Shown piece by piece: positions 8,319-17,468 of a DNA stretch of 32,526 nt (its first letter is position 1; each line of letters opens with the position of its first letter). The DNA is taken from positions 1-32,526 of the forward strand of contig JALQPE010001059.1 of assembly GCA_030407315.1 (NCBI GenBank), written 5' to 3'. The notes beneath the pieces are model-generated. The model made no database searches and was not told the DNA's origin. It saw only the letters and a program-made list of their open reading frames with translations. A program made the translations under genes and the position numbers. Source of the stretch: Asparagopsis taxiformis. Taxonomy: Eukaryota > Rhodophyta > Florideophyceae > Bonnemaisoniales > Bonnemaisoniaceae.

Positions 8319-11233
8319 ATGCTCAGAAAAAAGACAAATGGGGTTGCGAATGGCTCCCGGCTGTCCTCTGTGCTGTCAAGCTTTAAGGGAACGGTCGTAG
8401 ATCGCCGTAGCTTCCTTAAAAAATCCGGCCTAACATTAGGCGGAGCAGCAGCCATATCCACAGTTGGTGGTGGAATGGTACGGAAAGCAAAAGCCGCAAA
8501 AGTCAGTGCTTACGGTAAAATGGATATCAAAAAGTCTGTTTGTACTCACTGTTCAGTGGGCTGTACAGTTCTAGCCGAAGTATCCAACGGTGTGTGGGTC
8601 GGCCAGGAACCAGGTTTTGATAGCCCGTTTAACCTTGGTGCACATTGCGCGAAAGGCGCATCTGTTCGCGAACATGCGCACGGTGAACGCCGGTTAAAAT
8701 ACCCAATGAAATTGGTCAACGGCAAGTGGAAGCGTATCTCATGGGATGAAGCCATCAATGAAGTTGGCGACAAAATGCTGGATGTGCAAAAAACAGCAGG
8801 TCCAGACTCAGTTTATTGGCTCGGCTCAGCGAAACACAGCAATGAGCAAGCTTACTTGGTGAGAAAATTCGCTGCCTACTTTGGCACAAACAATGTCGAC
8901 CACCAAGCACGTATTTGTCACTCAACCACAGTGGCCGGTGTTGCAAACACCTGGGGCTATGGTGCCATGACAAATTCATATAATGACATCCATAAATCAA
9001 AAGCCATTTTCCTAATTGGCGGTAACCCAGCTGAAGCACACCCCGTGTCTCTCTTGCACTTACTAAAAGCCAAAGAGGAAAATAACGCACCACTTATCGT
9101 GTGTGACCCAAGATTTACTCGGACTGCTGCACATGCAGATGAATATGTGCGCTTTCGCCGGGTACCGACGTTGCCCTCATTTGGGGCATTCTCCATCACA
9201 TTTTTAAAAATGGATGGGAAGACAAACAGTTCATTAAGCAACGCGTTTGGGCATGGATCAAATCCGCGAAGAAGTTGCGAAATGGACACCTGAAAAAGTT
9301 GAGAATGTTACAGGCACACCTGGCTCTCAATTAGAGCGTGTTGCAAGAACCTTGGCTGAGCATCGTCCTGGTACCGTGATTTGGTGTATGGGTGGCACAC
9401 AGCACACCAATGGTAACAACAACACAAGAGCGTACTGTGTTCTTCAACTAGCGCTGGGCAATATGGGTAAATCAGGTGGCGGAACCAACATTTTCCGTGG
9501 TCATGACAACGTACAAGGTGCAACAGACCTTGGCGTGCTAGCCAATACTTTGCCTGGTTATTATGGTCTCTCTGCTGGCGCTTGGGCTCACTGGTCCAGA
9601 GTGTGGGAAGAAGATGCCGAATGGCTCAAAGGTCGCTTCGCTGTCATGAAAACAAAAGACGGCAAAAACAAGAAAATGATGCACGAGAAAGGTATTCCCG
9701 TTTCTCGCTGGATCGACGGTGTACTTGAAGCCAAGGATAACATCATCCAACCAGATAATACTAAAGTGATGGTGTTCTGGGGCCATGCTCCAAACTCTCA
9801 AACCAGACTACCAGAAATGCGCAAAGCAATGGGTATGTTGGATATGTTGGTCATTATCGATCCATACCCAACCATGTCCGCTGTGTTGCAAGATCGTAAA
9901 GATGGGGTCTATCTCCTACCAGCTTCAACCCAGTTTGAAACTTATGGATCTGTAACAGCATCAAACCGTTCGCTTCAATGGCGTGAAAAAGTCGTGGAGC
10001 CACTGTTTGAATCTAAACCAGATCACGTGATTGCATATAAGCTAGCGAAAAAACTCGGCTTTGCTGATCGTTTGTTCCGCAACATCAAGGTCAATGGTGA
10101 AGAACCATTGGTTGAAGATATCACGCGTGAATTTAACAGAGGCATGTGGACCATTGGTTACACAGGTCAATCACCAGAACGTATGAAACTCCATATGGCG
10201 AACCAGCACACCTTTGACCGCACAACCTTGCGCGCCAATGGTGGCCCTGCTGATGGTGAATATTATGGTATGCCATGGCCATGTTGGGGCACCGCTGAAA
10301 TGAAGCATCCAGGCACTGCAAACCTTTATGATCCATCTTACCAGTGGCAAAAGGTGGCCTTTGCTTCCGTGCGAGATTTGGCGTGGAGAAAAATGGTGAC
10401 AACCTTCTTGCTGAAGGCTCTTACCCTGTTGGCTCAGAAATTAAGGATGGATATCCTGAATTTACAGTCGGCATGCTAAGAAAACTTGGCTGGCTTGGTG
10501 ACATGACGGAAGCTGAAATGGCGGCCATTAAAAAGGTTGCTGGCTCAGAAGATGAAGCCAAGCTTGATAAAGTGAATTGGAAGCTTGACCTCTCAGGCGG
10601 CATTCAGCGGGTTGCGATCAAACATGGTTGTGCGCCGTTTGGTAACGCCAAGGCAAGAGCTGTGGTCTGGACCTTCCCTGATCCAGTGCCTCTTCACCGC
10701 GAGCCGCTTTACACCAAACGCCGTGATCTATTGGCTGAATTCTCAACCTATGAAGACAAAACCTTCTGGCGGTTGCCAACAGCTTATAAATCAATCCAGG
10801 AGAAAGACTTCTCCAAGGATTTCCCGATGATCATGACATCAGGACGTTTGGTTGAATATGAAGGGGGTGGTGATGAAACACGCTCCAACCCTTGGCTGGC
10901 GGAACTTCAACAAGACATGTTTGTTGAAATTAACCCAGCTGACGCCAACAATCTGGGTATCAGAGATAAAGACACCGTCTGGCTTCACAGTCCAGAGGGC
11001 GCCAAGATAAAATCCAGGCAATGATTACAGAGCGGGTGGGACGAGGCGTTGTCTTCACACCATTCCACTTTGGCGGTCATTACCAGGGTGAAGATCTTCG
11101 CTCTAAATACCCAACAGGTGCTGATCCTATCGTCCTTGGTGAGGCGTGTAATACGGCTCAAACCTATGGCTATGACAGCGTTACTCAAATGCAAGAAACC
11201 AAAACGACGCTCTGCCGTATTGAGCGCGCGTAA
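8319..11233 (+). CDS. fdhA: Formate dehydrogenase catalytic (alpha) subunit, Cys type
   Basis: Molybdopterin-dependent formate dehydrogenase large subunit, about 970 residues, oxidising formate to CO2 on the periplasmic side. The Tat signal is [20 protein letters not shown] (Arg 29-30). The 4Fe-4S cluster uses C75, C78, C82 (VCTHCSVGC) and C110 (GAHCAKG). The active site is Cys200-His201 ([11 protein letters not shown]), so this is the Cys rather than the selenocysteine form; the codon is TGT at 8916-8918. Cofactor-binding segments seen include [53 protein letters not shown] and [16 protein letters not shown]. Four one-base breaks, near 9160, 9248, 10350 and 11010, interrupt it; the first two are lost G bases in G runs. 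Total length matches the family. The B and C subunits follow directly. Confidence 0.96.
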
Positions 11234-11250
11234 ATCTTAGGAGGAATAAA

Positions 11251-11845
11251 ATGGCTAGAATGAAATTCCTCTGTGACGCAGAACGTTGCATCGAATGTAA
11301 TGCCTGTGTGACAGCTTGTAAAAACGAGCATGAGGTTCCCTGGGGTGTTAATAGACGCCGCGTTGTGACCATCAATGATGGTAAAGCAGGTGAGCGATCC
11401 ATTTCGGTAGCTTGTATGCACTGCTCAGATGCGCCGTGTATGGCCGTTTGCCCAGTCGACTGCTTCTATCAAACAACTGATGGCGTAGTTCTACACTCAA
11501 AGATCTCTGCATTGGCTGTGGTTATTGCTTCTATGCGTGCCCGTTTGGCGCGCCGCAATACCCACAAGCATCCAACTTTGGCTCTCGTGGCAAAATGGAC
11601 AAATGTACTTTCTGTGCCGGTGGCCCAGAAGAAAACATGTCAGGGGACGAGTTCCAAAAATATGGACGCAACCGTCTTGCAGAAGGCAAGTTACCATTGT
11701 GCGCAGAAATGTGCTCACCAAAGCTCTATTGGCGGGAGACGGTGACACTGTTTCCGATATCTACCGTCAGCGTGTCGTAGCCCGTGGCTTCGGCTCAGGC
11801 GCGTGGGGCTGGGGAACGGCTTATGATCGCAAAACAGGTGGTTAA
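11251..11845 (+). CDS. fdhB: Formate dehydrogenase iron-sulfur (beta) subunit
   Basis: Electron-transfer subunit, about 198 residues, carrying four 4Fe-4S clusters. Cys motifs in order: CIECNACVTACKNEH (residues about 12-26), CMHCSDAPCMAVCPVDCF, CIGCGYCFYACPFGAP (frame 2) and KCTFCAGGP with CAEMCSTKAL at the end. A missing A near 11500 and another near 11720 shift the frame twice; both sites are next to short A runs. Start ATG 11251 has AGGAGG just upstream (11240-11245). It lies 17 bp after fdhA and has no signal peptide, as expected for a subunit exported with Tat-directed FdhA. The C-terminus ends with WGWGTAYDRKTGG and shows no membrane helix, so membrane attachment rests on FdhC. Confidence 0.95.
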
Positions 11846-11896
11846 TCCCCTCCAACCTGTTTAAAGCGATACGGGCTCAATAGTCCGGATCAAAAC

Positions 11897-11938
11897 ATAA
11901 TGAGGAGATTGCAGAGAAATTTGTTGTCTCCTCATTAT
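11897..11938 (+). terminator. Perfect hairpin between fdhB and fdhC
   Basis: Perfect 12-bp inverted repeat, ATAATGAGGAGA (11897-11908) and TCTCCTCATTAT (11927-11938), with an 18-nt loop. No U run follows (next bases ACAAATTTTC), so it is not a clear Rho-independent terminator. It could stabilise the fdhAB message, attenuate fdhC or be a processing site. A second short palindrome (CTCTCT/AGAGAG, 12055-12068) sits before fdhC. The 240-bp gap has no gene. Confidence 0.45.
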
Positions 11939-12085
11939 ACAAATTTTCTGAACAAGCGTTTCAAAAAGCTTTTCAGGAAAGTGAGAGTGGAGTGCGCAAA
12001 GCACAATCAACCTAGAATATAAGCAAGCCAGAAGAAAAACTCACTTAAACGAAACTCTCTAAAGAGAGGGCCCTAAAATTTAAGT

Positions 12086-13373
12086 GTGCAGGGAGATGAA
12101 AATGAACAGCCTCATTTAACAAGTTTAACATCCTCAAGATACGATAGATATGGTGTTAAAAAAAGTGGCAAGCTAAATCAAAAAAATTTCCTTCCCATAG
12201 GATCTCTAAATTTTGCAGGCAGTTATATCACTGGATTAATGATCGTAGTGCTTGTTTTATTCATTGCCGGAGTTGCAGACATCTCAATAGCAAAGGCTGA
12301 AAGCTCAGTTCGCCCACCAGCAAATGCTGTTAAAAATGTTATCAATAAAGATGCAGCTAAAAAATTTCAAACCAATAAAATTCCTGGCGCTGTTCTTTCA
12401 AGAAGTTCAGATTCAGACACATGGCGCGCTATTCGCCATGGTGTGAAAGGCAATGTTTCAATTCCAGATAAGAAAGCTGGTATCTTGGTGCAAGATGCGG
12501 GTGAAAGTTACAGAGCGATTAGAAACGGTCCTCTGTTTAGTTATCTAGGGTTTTCAATGCTAGGTACCTTGGTTCTCCTGGCTATTTTCTTTGCCATACG
12601 AGGAAGATTAAAGTCGACAAAGGTTTATCGGGTAGGAAAATCAAACGTTTCTCAACCATTGAACGGACAGGCCATTGGCTCATGGCAATATCATTTATCA
12701 TTCTTGGGATCAGTGGACTGAACATTACCTTTGGCAAATCCGTCATCATGCCCATCATCGGTAAAGATGCATTTGGGCCCTTTACTCACTTCTTAAAACT
12801 AACTCACAATTACATCGCGTTTGCATTCATGCTTGGCCTAGCCATCGCATTTGTCTGCTGGGTGGTTCACAATCTTCCTAACCGCGGTGACATTAATTGG
12901 ATCCTTAAGGGGGGTGTATCTTCAAAAAAGGTGAGCATCCACCAGCTGGTAAATTTAACGCAGGACAAAAACTCATTTTTTGGGCGGTGATGATTGGTGG
13001 TCTGTCATTGAGCGTATCTGGCTGGGCACTCATGTTCCCATTTGAGTACTCATTCTTCTCAAGCACGATGTCAGCATTTTCGGCCATTGGCATAGATTTA
13101 GGTGGTTGGCTAGGCATGGGACAAGCTCCCTACAGTGTCATCCAAGAACAGCAATATAATAACATCTGGCATGCGATTGTTGCGGTTTTAATGATCTGTT
13201 TGATCCTAGCGCACATCTATATCGGCTCAGTCGGTATGGAAGGGGCGTATGATGCCATGGGCTCTGGTGATGTAGATGAAAACTGGGCACTAGAGCACCA
13301 CTCTCTTTGGGTGGAAGAAGTCAAAGCTCAAGAAAAAGCTGTTGGCGGTACCAATATTCAAGCAGCTGAGTAG
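12086..13373 (+). CDS. fdhC: Formate dehydrogenase cytochrome b (gamma) subunit
   Basis: Membrane cytochrome b subunit that takes electrons from FdhB and passes them to quinone. The N-terminus is a hydrophobic signal/anchor (MIVVLVLFIAGVADISIAKA) followed by a periplasmic stretch with the FdhC-typical WRAIRHGVKGNVSIPDKKAG and YRAIRNGPLF. Then come transmembrane helices (FSMLGTLVLLAIFFAIRG, HWLMAISFIILGISGLNITF, LKLTHNYIAFAFMLGLAIAF, KLIFWAVMIGGLSLSVSGWA, WHAIVAVLMICLILAHIYIG). Candidate heme ligands are His in ERTGHW, LTHNY and IWHAIVA/LAHIY. Frame breaks occur near 12615 and 12920. The start is unclear: GTG 12086, or ATG 12102 preceded by GGGAG, which would need one extra shift near 12118. 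It follows fdhB by 240 bp. Confidence 0.92.
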
Positions 13374-13422
13374 ACACCTAAAATGAAAGATAAGAGGAAG
13401 CAAAATAGACGGGAGAAAGAGT

Positions 13423-15242
13423 GTGCGTAAAAGCTCACCCTCAAAGCGTTTCGCCCAAAAGTGGATACCGGTTTTGGGAGGAGAGAAACGCTTCAACAAA
13501 AAGATCTCGCGTTTCGCCCAAAAGTGGATACCGGTTTTGGGAGGAGAGAAACGCTTCAACAAAAAGATCTCGCGTTTCGCCCAAAAGTGGATACCGGTTT
13601 TGGGAGGAGAGAAACGCTTCAACAAAAAGATCTCGCGTTTCGCCCAAAAGTGGTTACCGGTTTTGGGAGGAGAGAAACGCTTCACAAAAAGGTCGCGCGT
13701 TTCGCCCAAAAGTGGATACCGGTTTTGGGAAGAGAGAAACGCTTAAACAAAAATTAGAGCAGTCCCATAAATTTATCAAAAAGAGGGCTGCTCTAGAGGC
13801 TGTTAAAATTTCCAATATCAGAAAAATAATCACTGCACTGGTTATTATGCTAGGTGCAGCGATTGCTTCTGAATTAGTTATTGGGAAAGGCTTTTCTCAA
13901 AATTATATGCAAAAAGCTTTGCAAATCAGGCTGTGTTACCTGAAAAATTAAAGGGCATGGCGGCCCAGTTAAATCGATTGAACTTGATGGTGAAGATAGG
14001 TTGGCGCTCAGTTCTTCCTTTGATTATTCAATTATTCTTTGGGATCTCTCGAGCAAAAAAGGAAAAATAAAACATCGCATGCTTGGGCACAAAGCTGGTG
14101 TAAATGATGTAGCTTTTGTTCCAAATGGAAAAGAGCCCCCGAAAAAGCCGTCTCCGTTTCAGATGATGGCAGTTTAGCTATTTGGAATTTAAAACAGGGC
14201 AACTAATAAAATTAATCGAAGATACAGGTGATAAAGTTCTTGATGTTGCTGTTAGCCAAAATGGTAAATTTGCAGCCGTCGCGAGGGGGGGATGGAACAG
14301 CTCGTTTATTTGATATTGAAAAGCAAAAACAAGTAAACATCTTTACAGGTCACAGAGGCAATGTGAACTCTGTAATTTTGGAAAAGATAAAAATAACACC
14401 TATAACGGCCTCTTATTTTCCGCATCTTACGACGGTGATATTCGCGCCTGGCATTTTGGTGAGGTTTCCAAAACAATAAACATTCAACATGGCAGCACAA
14501 TTCATTCAAATGGCTGGGGAATTAATGTCATTCATTTAATGCCTGGTGGTGAAGAAATTCTGTATGGCACTTTGAATGGTGATGTTATCCTACTAAATAT
14601 AAAAAACAGAAAACTAAAAAATTGGCAACTACCAACATCCAATTTTATCATTAGCAACAAATAAAAATTCTGGTTGGTTTGCTGTTGGCTCTAGTGACGG
14701 TTATATACGCATTTTTAATCTAGTCTCTTTTAAACAAATTGAACAATATAAAAATTTCATCGGCCCTGTTTGGGGGCTGGCCTTTTCAAAAAATGGCAAA
14801 ACCCTTTATCGTTCTGGCCTCGATGATTTTGTGAGCAGATGGCAAGTCTCTCCAAAAGAAGGGTTTAAAATAAGTGATAATTTGCAACCAAGACGGTTTC
14901 AAATAAAACGATCAACAGACCCAGGTGAGATTGAGTTTCAAAGAAATGTTCAGTTTGCCACACATTAGAGCCAGATGACAAAAAACAGAGCAGGCCCAAC
15001 GCTTTACAAATTGTTCGGAAGAGAAGCAGGCACGCTTGAAGGTTATAAATATTCAAAAGCACTCATCGCTTCTAAATTAATCTGGAATGAAGAAACAATT
15101 GGCGGCTCTTTGATGAAGGACCAGACATCGTAACTCCAGGATCGAAAATGCCCATTCAAAGGTTGAAGTCCATTGATCGAAGAGATGCATTGATCAAATT
15201 TTTAAAAAAGCGACGGCGCCACAAACGCAAGAAAAAAATTAA
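13423..15242 (+). CDS. Membrane-anchored WD40 propeller fused to cytochrome c
   Basis: About 605 residues across many frame breaks. Start GTG 13423 has GGGAG 7 bp upstream. Order: five copies of an in-frame palindromic repeat (13444-13744), a basic linker (SHKFIKKRAALEAVKISNIR), one transmembrane helix (KIITALVIMLGAAIASELVI), about seven WD40-like blades, and a C-terminal class I cytochrome c domain. Blade examples: GHGGPVKSI...DYSIILWDL, GHKAGVNDVAF, GHRGNVNSV, FAVGSSDGYIRIFNL, GPVWGLAFSKNGKTLYRSGL. The heme site is CSVCHTLEPDD (codons 14947-14961), then AGPTLYKLFGREAGTLEGYK and the Met-ligand segment TPGSKMPIQRL. The topology predicted is N-in with propeller and heme in the periplasm. It lies 49 bp after fdhC, so it may accept electrons from, sense or scaffold the dehydrogenase. 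The role is inferred; I know no characterised homologue. Confidence 0.75.
13444..13744 (+). repeat. Five tandem palindromic elements, 63-bp period, in coding frame
   Basis: Each unit is a nested palindrome of about 50 bp: outer arms AAGCGTTTC/GAAACGCTT, inner arms CCCAAAA/TTTTGGG, loop GTGGATACCGG. Right arms end at 13493, 13556, 13619, 13682 and 13744, giving periods 63, 63, 63 and 62. A 13-bp linker (CAACAAAAAGATC type) joins the units. The missing base of the fourth period is an A (TTCACAAA for TTCAACAAA). Because 63 is a multiple of three, each unit adds 21 residues starting RFAQKWIPVLGG. It resembles rhizobial intergenic palindromes and, in being inside a gene, Rickettsia palindromic elements. 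Confidence 0.93.
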
Positions 15243-15275
15243 ACCACTTTAACCGAGATGAAAATAGGAAAAGAT

Positions 15276-15436
15276 ATGAAAGCAATTTTAATAAGTATCG
15301 GGTTAGTTCTACTCATAGGCATCGTTTCATCATTTATTTTAAATGGAAGTTTAAATCAAACTTCATCTGAAGCCTTTCAGAGCAAATCAATTCGTCTATA
15401 AAATCGGGTGAAACGAGATTGCCATTGACTGTGTAA
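15276..15436 (+). CDS. Small single-pass membrane protein
   Basis: About 53 residues, not recognised. It begins MKAILISIGLVLLIGIVSSF, a single hydrophobic helix that could be a signal or membrane anchor, then ILNGSLNQTSSEAF and, after a one-base shift near 15380, SEQINSSIKSGETRLPLTV. A weak AGGAA site lies at 15266-15270 before ATG 15276. It sits 33 bp after the WD40-cytochrome c gene and 26 bp before the ligase-like gene in the same direction, so it is probably translated as part of the same operon. Small membrane proteins at this position might help electron-transfer complex assembly, but nothing in the sequence shows it. Confidence 0.55.
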
Positions 15437-15462
15437 TTTCGAGGAAAAGAAATAATAAAATA

Positions 15463-16278
15463 ATGGATCAAACCAAGATTACATTTCCACCTCTTTTAAA
15501 TGGTCATGAATTTCATGAAACCAATCCATTAACAACATCTGACGCAAATATAATCAGTGAAAGTCCCGTTCGAGCAACCAACCTTATTTAGACACTCATA
15601 AAAAAATTAAAAACAAAAAACTGGGCGCTGGAGATTTGGTTTGGTCAAACTCAACAGATGTCGCCCATTGCGCAATTGTGTTAGAGCCGGAAATCTCGGC
15701 TGAAAAAACTTTAACCATGGTACCCATGGCAATGGTTACCATCGCAGATTGTCTAGGGGCAATTTGTCCACCGAATTTAGGAATAACATTCAGATGGCCC
15801 GGGCAAATTTTTGCAAACGGGGCAAGAATTGGGAATGTATCATTATATTTCCCCACTCTCACATCTTATGATGAAGTTCCTGACTTCGCCGTTTTATCCA
15901 TAGCGTTAAATATCAAGTGGACAGATGAGAAAAACATAAGCCTTCAACAGAACCTGGTAATGATTTGAGAAAAACCGTACTTCATGAAGAAGGTGCAGGA
16001 GATATTGACCGTTCTCAAATCATAAGTTCTTGGTCCCGGCATTTTCTTACCTGGTTAGACACTTGGCAGCAAGAAGCTTCGAACCCATCCATGAAAATTG
16101 GTTGTTTAGAGCTGCAGATAGAAATGAGCAAACAGAAATAAGAGGAAGTAATCAAACATTCAAAGGTCAATTTATTGGCATGGATGAAATCGGCGGAGCG
16201 CTACTTAAATCGGAAAGTGACAACATGCATCTAATAACATTAAAAGAATCTGGCAAAAAAGCCCTAATAGTCAATTAG
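15463..16278 (+). CDS. Biotin/lipoate--protein ligase-like protein (DUF4444 type)
   Basis: About 270 residues resembling the BPL/LplA/LipB-like proteins with a C-terminal DUF4444 domain that occur beside formate dehydrogenase genes. The N-terminus reads ITFPPLLNGHEFHETNPLTT; the core reads LGAGDLVWSNSTDVAHCAIV then LEPEISAEKTLTMVPMAMVT and PPNLGITFRWPGQIFANGAR, the last two covering the region where ligases bind the acyl-adenylate. The C-terminal part is NEQTEIRGSNQTFKGQFIGM then LITLKESGKKALIVN. I do not see the full GRGRxG ligase motif, so whether it is a working ligase is open. Breaks are near 15588, 15955 and 16080. It may act on a cofactor or protein of the FDH system; the family role is unknown. 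Confidence 0.7.
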
Positions 16279-16297
16279 GCTAGATAGGTATTTTTCT

Positions 16298-17324
16298 ATG
16301 AGTGAAAGCCTTGAAATGGAAGATCTAAGAATTATTTGAAATCCTCTGGTCTGCATTTAACACAAAAAGATAAAAATGGCTGGTTAATCGTAACGGACGA
16401 TCTTTTGCGAGCCTATTATACTCGTCCCGAAATACATCCTGTAGAAGAGTCATGTGAGCAAGAGCATGTTATATTTGAAAAGCTCATGGCCACTCCTTCT
16501 ATAGAAATCACAGAGCATGAACTTGAACAAATAAAAGATAAGGACACGGTCGAAAATTATAAAATAATTTTAAGTTTCAGAGATCACCTTTTAAAACACA
16601 AAACGATCGAACAATCTTATCTAGCGTTATTTAATAATGAGAATAAGCTCTCCATCCCAAGTTTATTCATCATTCACATGGTGCATCTTATTATAAGTGG
16701 CCTACTGGAAAATGAGAAAGATCCATTTATCATCCGTGCAAGTGAAATCTTGTTCCGTGAACACTCGTCACCAATCAAAACGAACAAATTATGCTCGCGG
16801 ATAAAGAGGCCGTGGAAACTTACAAAGAAACGGGCGGTCTCGGCGGCTTGGGAAGTTTATTAACTGAAGCCGGTAAACGACATCAAAATATCACGCTCGA
16901 TGTCTTAACTGAAACCAATAAAAACACATATTGGGAAAGAGCTGATCAATTTAATTTTGCCCTTGATTATAGATACACCGAACAAGGACCAGATGCATTG
17001 GCAAATGTCTTAAGCAAATGGATTGACCACATGTTAGGGGTCGAAGTTCGGGTTCAAGCCATGCAGTCAATTAAGGATGAGCATTGGTCCTGGCACATAG
17101 GTTTGGATGAGCAATCTACACAAATTTTAAACAACCTTTATGAAGGCAAAACTCTAGATGAAAATGCCATGAATAACTTCGTTGGATTGTTCCGATTAGA
17201 GTTCAAGAACAAGACAGATGTCATCAATGAAATGCAAGGAAAAGCGGTCTATTTAGGCCTCGCTATGTCTGATCAAAATACGATAAATTTAAAGCCACAA
17301 AACGTACTAATGAACTTACTCTAA
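16298..17324 (+). CDS. DUF6352 family protein
   Basis: About 342 residues, matching what I recall of the DUF6352 family found in alphaproteobacterial formate dehydrogenase clusters. Seen segments: LKSSGLHLTQKDKNGWLIVT, DDLLRAYYTRPEIHPVEESC, KDTVENYKIILSFRDHLLK, IIRASEILFREH, ETGGLGGLGSLLTEAGKRHQ, NTYWERADQFNFALDY, MLGVEVRVQAMQSIKDEHWS and VYLGLAMSDQN, ending INLKPQNVLMNLL. Breaks lie near 16335 and 16785. There is no signal peptide or cofactor motif. Start ATG 16298 is 19 bp after the ligase-like gene. Last gene of the forward cluster, followed by a bidirectional hairpin. Biochemical role unknown; an assembly or maturation factor is an inference from context. Confidence 0.8.
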
Positions 17325-17379
17325 AGGTCGTAAATTAATCAAAAACAATAGGTGAAAATAGATAAAACTTAGCTAGAAA

Positions 17380-17446
17380 AACTGCTTGTAAAATTCAAAA
17401 AAATGGGACCGAATTTTGAGTTAAAAATCGATCCCACAGAGCAGTT
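17380..17446. terminator. Nested bidirectional hairpin at convergent gene ends
   Basis: Outer arms AACTGCT (17380-17386) and AGCAGTT (17440-17446) enclose an inner stem starting TGGGACCGAATTTT (17404) and closing with AAAAATCGATCCCA (17423-17436), one or two mismatches. It lies between DUF6352 (+) and the 4Fe-4S protein (-). Its symmetry suits termination from both sides, though long U runs are lacking. Confidence 0.55.
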
Positions 17447-17468
17447 GAAAAGGAGAGAAAAAGAGCAC

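Noticed and set aside
8916..8921. Selenocysteine formate dehydrogenase
   Set aside because: The active-site codon is TGT (Cys) followed by CAC (His), not TGA.
8755..9801. Long minus-strand open frames under fdhA
   Set aside because: They are antisense to strongly conserved coding sequence and encode no recognisable motif.
13290..13757. Several long overlapping open frames on both strands across the 63-bp repeat
   Set aside because: A repeat unit that is a multiple of three and free of stops stays open in many frames; only the frame starting at GTG 13423 has a ribosome binding site and joins the downstream protein.
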